Shown here piece by piece: positions 1-12,979 of a stretch of DNA of 64,000 nt. The stretch is from contig NC_063279.1 in assembly GCF_910591885.1 (NCBI RefSeq), positions 8,432,001-8,496,000 of the forward strand, in the 5' to 3' direction. The notes below the pieces were generated by a model. The model did no database searches and was not told the origin of the DNA. It saw only the letters and a program-made list of their open reading frames with translations. The stretch is from Bombus terrestris (taxonomy: Eukaryota > Arthropoda > Insecta > Hymenoptera > Apidae). The position numbers and the translations under genes were made by a program. Numbering within the stretch: the first letter of the stretch is position 1; each line of letters starts with the position of its first letter.

Positions 1-3000
1 TCAAGTTCCAGTAACAAGTAAGCGCGCATATACAAGACGTAAGAAGGATCATTTAGCTGGTATGTTAATAAATATATTATGTTTTAATTGAAATTTTTAA
101 TAATCTATATCAGAAATATTAATAAATATTCTAGCTTTTAACGATACTTGTAATAATTTATATAAAATGTTTGCAGAAGAAGAAGAAGCAGATGAGCCTG
201 AAGAAGGTTCTGATCATGAGTTTTCCGGGTAAGTTAGGTGTTCATATGAAGCTAGTAAAGAATAACATATTTTTTATATTTTATTTACTAAAATAATTAT
301 AGAAGTAGAATATTTTTTTCGATAAAAATTCGTAATAAAATCAATCTATAATTTAAATCTATGTATACTTATACGCAACACACGCTTTATTGCTTTTAAA
401 ATACAAGTTATGCTATGAATGACAAGTATTTAGTATAGTTCTAGAAAATATTGCAAAATTAGCTATTAGATTTACACGCTTATGTAGATATTAATGCACA
501 TGTGTATAATGTGCACATTTCTTTTCAGTATTATTAGTGTTGCATTCTCGTGTTAATGAATGCCAAAATCATACTATGCGTAAATTTGTGCCTAGTTTAA
601 TTACTAATATAAATACTCTTCTCTCATTATACTTAATATTTATTTTGCTTTATAATATGCTTTATTGAAATGTACAATAAGATATTACTATTAAGAATTA
701 AAAGTGCAAAAGATATTCTAAAAACTTAAAGTATAAAAAATTGTAAAATAATTTTATTAATTTAAAAGTGTTTTATGCAAAAATATATGTGATATAATTT
801 GCAATGCAATAAATATATTGTAAGCTTATTGGTATTTTAAGTTTTATTCTATGTGTATTATTAAACAAATATTTTTTTATAGCCCAAAATTTTTAGGAAT
901 AAAACATTTTTTAATACACTATCCTTTATATATTTATCATTTAATTGCATGCTTGTGCTAATAAATACTTATTGCCATTGGCGTCTTTATGTAAATTATA
1001 AATCTGTTGTGTTTGCATGAGTAGTAATCTTTTATGAATCGCTTGTTGCAGGCTACCTGATCGTTATTCAAGCTAAGACTTAGTTTTTAGCAAAATCTAT
1101 AATATATTATAATCATATAAGGGGCAAAAATTGTATAAGGAATTAATGAGGTCTATTATTCTTGGTGCCTGTTTTAAAATCAACTTTCAAACTAGTGTAA
1201 GGAATTATATGTAATAGTGTCAAAATATCAAATTAAGTATCAAACACATACCTAAATAATGTAAAGAGCAAATGTTATGTGAGGAATTGATGAAATCTGT
1301 TATTCTTAGTGCCTAATTTGGCTACTAAAGAACTCATCTTCTATAAACTAGTGTAAGGAAAATAAGATAAAAAATGAACAATGATATTATGAAATAATAT
1401 TTTTGGAACACCTGACAAAAAAGTACATAGAGAACGATGTGTGTTCTATTGAACCTAAGAACTTAAAACCAAGTAAGTTTAAAATATCTTGTATTCTGTT
1501 TATATATTGATAATATACAAATTGGTGATAGATATAATGAACATGTGATATTAATTAAAATAAAACCCTCTTCTCCTATGAGTTCCCAAATCCTACTATC
1601 AAAATTTTAGATCCATAGCGAATAAGTAATATTATACTTTGTGAAGCTTTTTCCTCATTAAAATTTGCAGGAAATGTGACAGAATTAACCCATCGTTTCA
1701 CATTTCCTGCTTAATATCGGATTTCTATATTTTACATTTTTTAACACGCCGTTCTCTATTATCACCGCAATATTATAGAAATGTTTTTAGGTATTTGGTT
1801 TGTTAATACTTGGGTTAATTCTGTGTACTTTATTCGAATAATTTATCGTTTTTCGAATGTAATGACCAGATACATTAATATGTATGTACGTGATGTGAAA
1901 TTTATAATATATGCATATGTTCGTATTATATGGGAAATGTATGTGAAACTTCAGAGTTATTTAACATAAATTTTTGTCCCTTTATTTATAATATTAATTC
2001 TAATATATTTCCATCAATAAAAGCTTTTTCTTTCAGTAAACACAAGAAGAAACGTGGTGCAAGGAAACATCAGTGAGTAAATTCACACATTTTTTTGTCC
2101 TTAGTTACAAAAGTAGATCAAATTTAGATTTACGTATTTATTGAAAGAAATAAGTTTGCAGAATATATACATTCAAAAAAAATATAAATTTCTTCTGTTT
2201 AATTAAAAAAATTAATTTTATAAAATAAATTTGAATATCTGCCTTTTTTGTAGTATTATTAGTTTGAATCTTTATTGCAGATTAGCTGTTAATAAAGTAT
2301 CAATAACTCGTGGATCTAGGGCAACTGGAATTTATGAAACCAACGAAGCTACACAGATGCAGGCATCTCCATCAGCAATTATTGAAGATGCATCAACCAG
2401 TCCTTCTCAAGACATAGATAATAAACTTAAGACATTACAAATTCAGTCGAGGTCGTAAGTAATGAATCCTTAAGTTTGATAAATCCAAGTATTTTTTCAA
2501 GTTAGAACTATTTGTAATGAAAGTATTTTCTTAGACGAAGAAGTCAAGATAATATAGAACCAAGAGAATTAAGAAGAACTTCTAGAAATTCTGGTCGTTA
2601 TGTAGAAGGACAATATATGGTAAGTTATAATAATCTTTCATTCATAATGTTATACGTTAAATATTTAAACATTATTTAATCATAATCTTCACCTACATAG
2701 CCATCACTGAAATCTAAAGCTTATTAACTTCAAAACTTTGATAAATTAAATTTTTTAATAACGTATAATTACCTAATACAGGGTCAAAGAATATCATAAT
2801 TTAAAAACTACATTAACTTAAAGTTTTAATTCCATTCCTTATTTGCACTCTAAAACTGTGATGGTTGTTAGCTTAATATTGCAATAATTATTTGACTCAC
2901 CTATCTAGAGTAAGAAGATTAAATTTTATGTATATAATACAATAATATAAAGAAGTGCGATATAGTGCTAAAGACGTAGCTCTATAACATTTCTCTGAAA

Positions 3001-3249
3001 CACTTAAAACCCTTGATATGTGTGTAAATGCATTTACATGAAATAAAATATAAATATTTCTACAATATTTACATTAATAGAAAGATTGTGTGCACACATT
3101 GCATGCAGATATTGTGTCACAATTTCGTCCTTATTCAATGATAAAACATTTACAGGCGAACAGTTGAATATAGTATCGAAATAAATATAGTTTATATCAG
3201 TACAAAGTAATAAAATGCTTTTCTGTTATAGGAATCCGATTCCGAATAA
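1..3249 (+). CDS. 3' end of an unidentified gene (partial)
   Basis: The gene enters from the left edge. The coding pieces are 1-59, 177-228, 2037-2072, 2281-2454, 2535-2619 and 3232-3249, with phase-consistent GT-AG junctions and a TAA stop. The visible 141 or so residues form a charged, probably disordered C-terminus: a basic stretch (TRRKKDHLA), an acidic run (EEEEADEPEEGSDHE), a second basic patch (KHKKKRGARKHQ), Ser/Thr-rich sequence, an arginine-rich stretch and a final ESDSE. This composition suits a nuclear or chromatin-associated protein, but no domain lies in the window and I do not recognise the family. A polyadenylation hexamer AATAAA is at 3357-3362. A possible alternative terminal exon lies at 1052-1076. 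Confidence 0.75.
1052..1076 (+). CDS. Possible alternative terminal exon of the first gene
   Basis: A good acceptor (TTGTTGCAG) precedes a short stretch that is in phase with the upstream exon 177-228. It would add GLPDRYSS and stop at 1074-1076. It lies inside the long intron 229-2036. Transcript support is unknown. Confidence 0.25.
1123..1364. repeat. Degenerate tandem duplication, two copies
   Basis: Two diverged direct copies lie at about 1123-1206 and 1264-1364. Both carry the same ordered blocks: GGAATT(A/G)ATGA, TATTCTT(G/A)GTGCCT and AACTAGTGTAAGGAA. The copy spacing is about 145-150 bases. They are intronic and contain no coding sequence. Confidence 0.6.
1430..1756. mobile_element. 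MITE-like element with TA flanks
   Basis: The 327-base segment starts with GAGAACGATGTGT and ends with the inverted form ACACGCCGTTCTC, about 13 bases with two mismatches. A TA dinucleotide sits on each side, at 1428-1429 and 1757-1758. This is the pattern of a non-autonomous Tc1/mariner-type element. It has no transposase and lies in an intron. The family is not recognised. Confidence 0.45.
1667..1710. repeat. Perfect 13-base inverted repeat (hairpin)
   Basis: GCAGGAAATGTGA at 1667-1679 pairs perfectly with TCACATTTCCTGC at 1698-1710 around an 18-base loop. It lies near the right end of the MITE-like element. Confidence 0.7.
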
Positions 3250-3823
3250 TGAAGTACAATAAAAAAGAATATATTCATTCAAGATAAAACTAAGAGGAAA
3301 TGATTTGTGATACTTTATGATATACATGTCGTACTGAATAAGTTTTAAATGTTAAAAATAAAAACTTGTTCAATCGACGTTAATTCACATTCAATTATTA
3401 CGTTCCATTATACATTTTGAGACTACTGCATTTTTAATATCATTTTTTAAAGATATTATTTTCGTTATTTAAAGCCATATATTTTCTTTAAAATTTACTA
3501 GACATAACAGTAGTACATTTCATAATGGGGGTATTCTTCTATGCATAAAACTTTGAATATTATTGTTATTAAAAAATTATTTAATGACTGTCAAAATAAC
3601 ATATGAATATAAATATTTTTTTGTATACTATTTGCTTTTTCGAATTGTCTGCTGTTGTATTCTATTCTACTTTGTATTATTATATTATATTCTATTTGTT
3701 ACATATATATATTATACAACTATTATATAATTAGATGTGAGAGCCTTAATGAAAATACATTTCTTTTTTACAATTATAATAATAATTATTATTAAACATT
3801 TTATATTACGTACGTACGTACTC
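3250..3823. other. Convergent 3' UTR gap
   Basis: This stretch separates two genes that converge. It holds the AATAAA at 3357-3362 and a short TACG repeat near 3809-3820. No coding sequence was seen. Confidence 0.6.
3357..3362 (+). terminator. Polyadenylation signal of the first gene
   Basis: AATAAA lies 108 bases after the stop codon at 3249. Confidence 0.5.
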
Positions 3824-6800
3824 TCATCTATCATTTGCGTTACGATATTTTCGGAATATGCTACTTCTTCTACGACCTCTTGGTGTAACAATAACTTTCT
3901 ATAAAAAATGTAATTTAATATTTACATAATCTATGTAAAAATTTTTTATTTATTATATTATTAAATGTAAGAAACAAGAAGTATGAAAGTAATAAATTAT
4001 TTTTAAACAATATGAGTAACTTACCTCGTCTTGACCTCGTGGAAGGAATAAACTTCTCAGTGTTCGTGGTGTAGTCGTTGCCCTCTCTTTGCCGTTTCTT
4101 TCTCTTAATATTCTTGAATTTGGGCTTCTTAGTTCATTACCCTCCAATTTTGAAGTATATGTTAGAAATAAATCTTCAGGTCAAATGATACAAATATACT
4201 AGAATTACTCATTACATTTACCTGTATTGATAATCTTCCTCCGTTTTTACTAGGAGTTGGAGGCCCAGGCTTTTTATATGATGTCTGCAAAATAAATATT
4301 AAAATGTGTATAATGTGACGCGAATAACGAGTGTTTTAAGAATAATGTTATGCCCTAAAAATTCATTATTTGTTTGTAAAATTATCTTAGGTACATACCT
4401 GAGTTCTATCCTTTTTCTTAGCTTTTTGTTCAGGAAGCAAACTTTGACTCAAACTATCATTAAATATATCATCTGGAACTGAACCTGCCTATGATTGAAT
4501 TAAAAACAATAAAATACATACATCTTTATATACATACAAGTAAAATTAATATAGCAATGAATTCAGAATTGCAATTATATAAATATAAATGTATTATATA
4601 TGACTTGCTTACTTTAATCTCTTCTTCTGTAAATGGTAGAGGATGAAATTGCATTTCAGCAGGATAAGATGACTTTAAATGAGGTTTGCAAAGAGCATTT
4701 CTTTTTTTCAAAATAGATAATCTATCTGCATCAATGATATACGAAGAATTACTGTCTTTCATGTCAGCTAATAATTTGAATTTATATAATTAATGGTTTA
4801 AATTATTTAGAATTAGTTTTACTTAATAAATTATTTTTAATTTACCTAAATAAATATTATCAAGTACTTCTCCTTCTTCATCCTCTGCATTAAATGCATT
4901 GCCCATTGTTTGTATACTTTTAATACTACATCTTTTTTCGTATGTTGTTTTTTCTTGTATTACTGAAATTTTATGTAAAACATCTTCTTTAGTTTCTCCC
5001 AGTAAGTATTTTTTCTCACATCTGAAAAAGAAAAGATTTGAACAATATCTGCTAGGATATCTAAAAATAGATAGATCTGCAAATATCTAAAAGGATGAAA
5101 TAATTTTTAATCATCATTCATTATTATAAAACCAGTCTTACTTAGGATTTTTATATTCCATTAAAGAAACTATATTTTGATCTAAATTTTGATATTTAGT
5201 TTTTAATTCAATTAATTCCTTCTGCAATTTTTCCTTTTCTTGTTTTTCACTTAACATCTTCTCTCCAACACTCCAAAGCTGTGAACTTAACCTAGCAACA
5301 TGTGCCTTATATTTGCTTAATTCATCTGCCTGTTTAAGACATTGTAGTTCCATTTTTCTTTGTAACGATTCTAATTTTTCTTGTACACATTGTTCTTGTT
5401 CTCTATTTAGCTTTGTTATTTGTTCATTATATAGCATTTTCTGTAATATTTGTTACAAAAATAAGTAAACTACGAGAAGTGCAATATATACAAATATTAA
5501 TATACCTACCATGTTTTGTTTAATTTCATCTATTTTAACTTTATATTTATCATGAATATCTTTTAGTTGAATATCAATATCTTCTTTCTTTGATCGCTTG
5601 CTTAACTCATTCCTTTCTTCTTGCAGTTTTAAATTCTGCTCTTTTAATTGTGTTACTTCTTTCTTTAAGTTTTCTATCTCTTTTAATGATGTTTTCATTT
5701 CTTGTACCTTAATACTAAGTTCATCTATATCATCTTTTAATCTTACATTGTTTGTGTGTGCACAGTTTAATTTACTTTCTAAGTTATTCTTAGCTTCTGT
5801 CAGTTCATTAATTTGGAATCGTAACTTTTTCTCTGACTCAGATTGGAATTTTGTTTCATCACATTTAAAATCATTTTCAAAAGAAATAACCAATTTTGAA
5901 AAATCATCTATTTCATTCTGCAATTGAGTAATGTTTTCTTGTAATATTTTATTTTTATCTAATTCTGCTTCAATAATTGTTTTCTGGTCAAAAAAGATGT
6001 CTGAAGAAATATCTAATATCTGTTCACTTTCTTCTTTCAAGGAAATATCTTTTATTTTTTGTTCAAACCATAAAAATTGGTCCCATAAGATATTCTGTAA
6101 CGGTTTTATATTTTGAAAATGATAAATATGATACTTAAGTAATGTATTTTCTAAATATGTTTGTTTACTTTGTATATGCTTTAATTCATCACACACGGAT
6201 TTATCTATCATAAGAACATTATAGGAACTTGTTAATAAATTGTCCCATTTTTGTTTTAATGTATTTAAAGATGTATCTAAATTTTCTCTTGACTTTATAA
6301 TGTTATTTAAATAATCTTTTAATGATTCCTTATATGTGATAAGAGTGTTTATTCGTCTTATACGCTCTTCTTGTAAATTATTTAGTTCTTGTATCTTAAT
6401 TTCCAATAATTTTATTTCTTCACATTTTGTAATATAATTATCTACCATTATTGTTTGATTTTTTAGAGTTTTATTTAAGTTTGTATTCTCATTTGAAAGT
6501 TGTAAAATTAATTCACGTGATACCTGTATTTCATTAATGGACTCCTTTAAAGTTCTTAAAATATTTTTATTTGTATCATCATTATTTATGTCTTGTACAT
6601 TGTCTATAGTATTAATATAAAAATTTTCATTCTTAGTAACTTCTGCAATTGTAAATTTTAAGCCATTTGCTGAATGTTGTAATTCTTCACAAATTTGTAT
6701 AACTTCTAATCTTTTTGTATCTTCAATTTTACAATATTCCCTATTTTTATTAAGTTCGTCCTTTTCTTTCTTTAGTATTTGTTGTAATTCTTCTATAATT

Positions 6801-9800
6801 TTGTTTTGTTTATAAGACTCTGTTTGTAATTTAAAATTTGTACTTTGCAAATTCTGACATAATAATTTTTGGTCTTCAAGTTGTTTACAAAGTACTCTTT
6901 TGGATTCATTGAATTCTTTTTGTAATTCTCCTAATTGTAAACATTTTTCCTTTAAAGCTTTCTCTTGAGTTTTTAAAACTGCATCTTGATTTGTTCTTAC
7001 TTCCTGTAGATTTATAATTACTTCTTTCAATTTAATTTCAGAAGCAATTGTTTCTTTTGATAATTTTTCAAATTTATTTTCCACAAGTTTCAATGTTTCC
7101 TGTTTTAATTTTACTTCTATATTTAGTTTATCTAAGTGACACTGTTTTTCCAATAATTTTGTTTCCAGTTCTTTTATAAAATTTTTCATCTTAATTTCTT
7201 CTTCTGTTTGTAAATGCATTATATGATCTTTTTCTAATTTTAAGGAAGTAATTTTATCAATTAGGTTTTCTATTTTTTTGTCTTTAAATTTGAATTCATC
7301 TAACATATTACATACTTCTTGCTGAGATTTTTCAAATTTATCATTTACATTATTTAAATCCAATAGAATTTTGTTATTCTCAGATTTAAGATCTTTATGT
7401 TGTTTCTGAAATACTTCTTGTACCTCCTCAAATTTTTCCAATTTTTGTGTAAACTCTGTTAATTTTTGTTTAGTACAAATTAATTCTGTCTCCAAATGAT
7501 TTGTTATTTCCTTATTTTTTATTAAATCATTTTCTAACATAACATTAAAACTTATACTATCTTCTAATTTCTTTTTATTATCTGTAAGTTCATCTTTCAG
7601 TTGGTACTTGGAAAGCTGTTCTTTCGTGTAATTAGTATGTAATATTTTATAAGCATTTAAAATACTTTTAGTAGTTTCTTCATTATATTTTTTATACTCA
7701 TTTATCTGATTTAATATATCTTTTTTCATTAAATAAAATTCTGACTCAAAAGTTCGAATATTTTTCTTTAATGTTTCTATATACATAGAAGAAGCTTGTA
7801 AGAGTGCATCCTTTTTATTTACTTTTTCTTCATATACATATATGACTTTTTCTAAAGTTTGTTTTTGGAGTTCAATTTGTTTTAAATACGAAATTTCTTC
7901 AGAATATTTTTCTGTAACATTAGTAAGCTCGTTAATTTTGGTTGTACTTTCTGCGACAGTTTTTCTTAATTTTGATATCTCTGTAGTATTCTGTTCATCC
8001 TTTTGTTCTAATTTAGATATTTGTAATTGAAAATTTTCAAGTTTTAATTTAGCTTCATTCATGTTATTACTTAATGATTCCAATTCTAGTTGCTTCAAAG
8101 TATACTTCTGATTAAAATTATATAGTATTATTCGTAAATATTCTATTAGTTCTGTAGTTGTTTTATTGTCTAATTTATCTTCTACACAATCAGTTTCTAA
8201 ATTATGTAATATAATCTCTTTTAAATTTGTATTATATAAATCAACAGAGGTTTTATATGAACTATTTTGATCTTTAAAATCTTGAATATGTTTAAGATTT
8301 TCAGATATTTGTGCTTTAACTTCAGTAAGCTCAGTGTTTAATTTAACATTATTTATATTTTCTTTGTTTAAAGATTCTTCCAAATCTTTAATTTTTCCTA
8401 ACAGAGAATTCTTTTCAGTAATCAACACATCTTTGGATTTTTCAATGACTGACAAAGATTCTTTTTGAGAAGTATATAACATTTCTAAATTTTTATTTTG
8501 TTTTATTAGAGATTCTTTCTCTTGTTGTAAGATTTCAATTTGTTTAGTCGATTCATTTATGATTACATTTAATTTAGTTTCCGTACTTTGTAATATTTCC
8601 CTCTCTTTCTTTAAAAGTTGTGTTGTACTTTCATACTCTTGATTTGCAGATTTCAGTTTTTCATTTACAACATCAAGTTGTGTCTTTAGTAAAGCAGATT
8701 CTTCTTTCGCTTCTTGTAATTGAATATCAATTACAGAACTTAAAACTTCACTGGTATTTAAAGATGCTGAAGATGAATTTAAGGGTACTATATCATCAAT
8801 TTCAAAACTTTGTTCTTCAATTGTCGTTTTTCTAAGTTCTTTTAAATGAGTACGCAACTCTTCATTGGTCTTTTTTAAATTTACCAGTTCCCTATCCTTA
8901 ATTTCTCCCTGGATCTGCATGTTTTCTAAAGATTTTTCACAATTTTCTACTTTGTCTCTAAAATATATATATTGCATTTGTATAGATGTTAACTTTTTTG
9001 TCAATGTATCAGCATCTGCTTCAAGTTTATCTATGTTACATTGCTTCTGCAATAGCTGATCTTCTAAATGATCTATTTCCTTTCTGTAATATTGTTCATA
9101 ATCTATTGTGCCCTTATTCTTTTTGCAAGATTGTGGAGTAGTCGGTTTCATTTTTTCTTCTCTTAAAACTTTTATTTCTGCACTCTTTTCCTGTAATTTC
9201 TTCTGTAGACTTTGTATTTTGTTTTGTTGAATTCGTATATCTTCCTGTAAATCAATTTTCTCAAACCTCTCTACTTCTAATTCACTTTTCAACATTCTTA
9301 ATTCCCTATTTTTGTCATTCAATAACTTATGACTTTGAGCAGACCATGTTACAGGAGAATCAAAAAAGTTCTTAAGAGCTTTTCCTTTAGGCGTGACAGG
9401 TATTTTTGATGCATCATTCTCTATTCTAGCAATTATTTCTTTTAATGTTTCTTTGTTTATGTCTTTCTTATATGGGATAGTCATTTCAAGAAATGATTTA
9501 ATCTTAAGTTGCGTTTCATGTTGCAAATTAAAACACATTTGATGATGAAATGAAGGTTCTTGAGGTACAAGCAATAAAAATAAAGATGCAATATAAATGT
9601 GTTCCATTTCCCCCAAATTTTTATCATCAAATTTATATTTTGGATATTCATCTGTAAAAAAAGATATGAAAAGTATATAATATATTCCTATAAAGTAATT
9701 ATATAATATAGGAAATATTTATCATATATTTACATACCTTGTAAATATTTTACTATAATATTTTCTGTGTCTGTATCTTTAGTACCATTCCATGAACTAT

Positions 9801-10375
9801 AAAACAAAATATGTTTGACAAGAATAAATATATTCTAATAGAATGAATATTATGAATACACATTATTTACATTAAAAAAGAAACTCATTAAATATTTCAT
9901 TAAAGATTTAAATGTAAATATATAAAAAATTACTTACAATGATTTTATTAATTTCTTGTAAACCTTCCCATTATCCAATTCTTTTAAATCTTTAACATTT
10001 GTTTCTGATATATCTAAACAATTTAGCTGAAAAAGTATGAATTTTTGTTAGAATAAATTATAACGTAAATATTTACATTGCACTTACATTATTTATAAGT
10101 AAACACTTCCAAACATTCTATAAATATAACCAAAATATTTATTATTTAATAAGTATTTTATTATATTTTAATTATACATCAAAATATTTATTAATGAATA
10201 TCTGTAATAGTGTAACAGAAACTAAAATTTAATTTGTTCATCTTAATTAAATAATTGTATTATAATATAATTTGGAATAATTCATTGAAATATTAGTTAT
10301 TGATTGTTTATAAATTTCTGTTTATATGGCATTAATACTAACCCATTCCAATAAAACTCCGATCCATAGTTTCAT
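3824..10375 (-). CDS. mud: Mud / NuMA-like spindle-orientation coiled-coil protein
   Basis: Eleven exons were rebuilt, from 5' to 3': 10343-10375, 9938-10026, 9738-9796, 5510-9651, 5142-5440, 4846-5021, 4613-4767, 4399-4488, 4222-4284, 4025-4141 and 3824-3898. They give about 1765 residues. Residues 1-120 resemble the divergent calponin-homology domain of NuMA (start MKLWIGVLLEW). A coiled coil of about 1300 residues follows, mostly in one 4.1-kb exon. Near residues 1613-1637 is the NuMA-Lin5-Mud motif (RNALCKPHLKSSYPAE, against RNRVCPPHLKTCYPLE in human NuMA), followed by a basic, proline-rich tail. In known family members the C-terminal part binds Pins/LGN and microtubules and links dynein to the cell cortex. 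Because coiled coils are promiscuous in similarity, the NLM motif is the decisive evidence. The start is the only ATG giving an open phase-0 first exon. Confidence 0.9.
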
Positions 10376-11228
10376 GATATAAAAAAGGCAATTACTTATT
10401 TACGCTTGTAAAAATAATAATAGTTAGAACTTGTACGCTCCTTCGACGTATACTTTTAACGTTCCATTGAAGGTACGTTTAATTTCAAATATTCACTGCT
10501 TACTTCACTTTGCAGGTTAGGCTGCCTATTTATATTATTATAAAAATATCCCTACATACTGCATATATATTTACTTAAAGTCCCTAAACTTACTAAATTT
10601 TTGCCATTTTTTAATGAACAATACAAAATGTATAAAAGTTAACAGTGTAAAATATGTATAGAATAAGTTAGTCATTTCTAATTTTAATTTTTCGCATATT
10701 ATACATATTATTACATATATACATATTATCTTATTAAAATATAAGTAGTCAACTTATGTTATAAACTTGTTGCAACAATTTATAGTTGAAAGATACAGAT
10801 TATAATATAATTGTTTGTTGATGTTTAATTATCTTTTTCTATCAGTACGTAATAAATGATTTTTTAATATTTTTTATAAATAAGTTATTGATATATAATA
10901 TAATTGTGCTATTTTCAAAAAATTGTAAAATATGAATAGATAAAGGTAATATATATACAAGAAAATATTCATATTTATTATGGATTTTATGCATATATTG
11001 TTTAAATAATGAAAAATAATGATAAACATTCATTATTACAATAAGAATTATTGTACAATAAGTTTTTATATTTATATATCTTTATTAACTTTCTCTTAGC
11101 TTTCTTATCTTATCAAAATCATTATTTAACATCTGTATGTTCTATAATTCTCGTATTATTAATTCATTAAATTATATTAAACCATGTATTTATATATATA
11201 AATTTATGAATTTCTTGTTTTTAGTGAC
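10376..11228. promoter_or_regulatory. Divergent intergenic region between mud and the TMEM218-like gene
   Basis: This 850-base AT-rich stretch separates two head-to-head start codons. It probably contains both promoters and 5' UTRs. An acceptor-like TTTTTAG lies just before the TMEM218 start (11218-11224), so a 5' UTR exon may lie upstream. No further coding sequence was seen. Confidence 0.45.
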
Positions 11229-11634
11229 ATGACTAATTTGATATTTGGAGTTGGTATAGGATTGTTTCTTATTTTAATTCTTTGGGCTTTGGCTGTATTA
11301 GTATATATTATTTCTTTAAAAATTGAAAAGAAAATTGGTACTCTTGCTATACTTACAGTTAGTATATGCACAATCGTTTTACTTATATTGCCAATTGCAT
11401 CAGAGAAATCTAATACCACTGACAAAAAGGTAAATAATTATTTTAATATGAAGTTTTAATATTTATTTATATTAGATACATAATTTGTTACAGATATATG
11501 ATCATTTATTCATCTGGCGTATCTTATTACTAATATTATTAGTAATATCATCTATTATTAGTTTAGTGGGATATGTAATATTTGAGATAACAAAATCTAT
11601 CAGACCAGTTCGAATAACTAATTGGATCTTTTAA
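11229..11634 (+). CDS. Tmem218: TMEM218-like ciliary transition-zone membrane protein
   Basis: The two coding exons, 11229-11429 and 11494-11634, give 113 residues; human TMEM218 has 115. Three hydrophobic segments are visible: after GVGIGLF, in the ILTVSICTIVLLILP segment, and near the C-terminus after HLFIWR. The order of motifs (N-terminal GVG, a mid-protein LLILP, then a short polar stretch leading to DHLFIWRILL) matches TMEM218. Family members work at the ciliary transition zone. In an insect this would suggest expression in ciliated sensory neurons, which is an inference. A possible intron (11644-11744) and AATAAA (11753-11758) lie just after the stop. Confidence 0.8.
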
Positions 11635-11872
11635 AAACCTGTAGTAAGTATTATTCCTTTGTTATAATTATTACAATAGTGATATTCAGTTAAAGTAAGT
11701 TTAAAAGTACATTATTAATTGTTTCCATTTCTATGAATTTTCAGAATTTACTAATAAAACAGAAGTAGTTCTTACTATGTAAGATAATTGGAAAAGACTA
11801 GTTTAGCCCGATCTTTCTATATTTAATGTCTTTGTCTAATTTGTGATATAGTAATATTTAAAAAATTATAAA

Positions 11873-12298
11873 ATGTTGCGTAGCATTACTAAGCTTTCAT
11901 CAGCTCTAGTGAGATCTGTTTCTTCGTCATGCCAGAAAAATAAGCAATTTGAAATAAATAATAATAGTGAATTTGTTAGCAAGGTAATGAACAGTTCAGT
12001 ACCAGTCATTGTAAATTTTCATGCTGAGTGGTGTGATCCTTGTAAAATATTGACACCTAAATTAATAGAACTCATAGGACCAATGGATAAACTGGATCTT
12101 GCTATTGTTAATTTGGAATCAAATCCAGAATTAGTATATATTTTTGAAGTAAAAGCTGTACCAGCTATTATAGCAATTTCAAGTGGATTAGTAGTTGATA
12201 AATTTGTAGGTTTAACTGACTTAGATGTCATAGAAAATTTAATACAAAAACTTACGAATACACCGATAAATTCTGAAAATGATAAGGGAAAAATTTAA
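11873..12298 (+). CDS. Mitochondrial thioredoxin
   Basis: This single-exon gene encodes 141 residues. The first 22 residues are basic and serine-rich with no acidic residue (MLRSITKLSSALVRS), as expected for a mitochondrial presequence. A thioredoxin fold follows, with the active site WCDPC at 53-57 and the cis-proline region AVPAI. The usual motif is WCGPC; here Asp replaces Gly, so the redox potential may differ. It should reduce disulfides in the matrix, working with thioredoxin reductase and peroxiredoxin. The start lies 238 bases after the TMEM218 stop on the same strand, and AATAAA is at 12331-12336. Confidence 0.88.
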   Translation: MLRSITKLSSALVRSVSSSCQKNKQFEINNNSEFVSKVMNSSVPVIVNFHAEWCDPCKILTPKLIELIGPMDKLDLAIVNLESNPELVYIFEVKAVPAIIAISSGLVVDKFVGLTDLDVIENLIQKLTNTPINSENDKGKI

Positions 12299-12330
12299 TA
12301 TGTATCTCATATATTATATAAAATTATTAA

Positions 12331-12336
12331 AATAAA
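12331..12336 (+). terminator. Polyadenylation signal of the thioredoxin gene
   Basis: AATAAA lies 33 bases after the thioredoxin stop codon. Confidence 0.5.
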
Positions 12337-12979
12337 TAATTTAATACATTTTGTTAGTTTGAATTGAGCTATGTAATGTTGTTTCATTGAGCAATAATAT
12401 TATGTGATGCTAGGGTAAAAATATGAAATAGTAATTTCAAAAAAGATAACATTTTTATTTTTTTATTTATAATTTTTATAATATCTGTGTTAATCATTTT
12501 ACAAACACTTAGTAATTTGTTATATATATCAATAATATTATAACATGGTTATAAAATGATTTTTGAACTGATTGTGTATTACATACAATATGCTATATTA
12601 ATTAATATTAATGGCCTTTTTTAGTCTACCATTTCGTGACATTAACTATACTTATTGATCTAATCCTAGTTTAAAACTGAAGTATATTTCAAGGAACTTA
12701 CTTTCTTTGTATAATCGCTATCGCTATCTGTATATCTCTTATTGGAATACAGTTAATGAGATTAACATGATTTATTTCAATAAAATTCGTTTAAAGCATA
12801 TTATGCAATAAAGTTAACAATGGCTCATTAAATAATGAATGTGAATCTAAGATGATAAAGCGTAAGTAATGCAAGGATTTAAAACAAACTGTTATTTAGT
12901 TTGACTTCTAATTTTATATTTATTTTTAATTTTGAAGTAATTCTGTACAATCTATGTATGAAATTACTGTTAATTACAG

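Noticed and set aside
5598..6116. Open frames on the + strand opposite the mud coiled coil
   Set aside because: They are antisense shadows of the Lys/Glu-rich coiled coil: Phe/Ser/Leu-rich, no acceptors, no family.
11204..11425. Minus-strand open frame over the TMEM218-like gene
   Set aside because: It is the complement of a coding exon; the + strand frame matches a known family.
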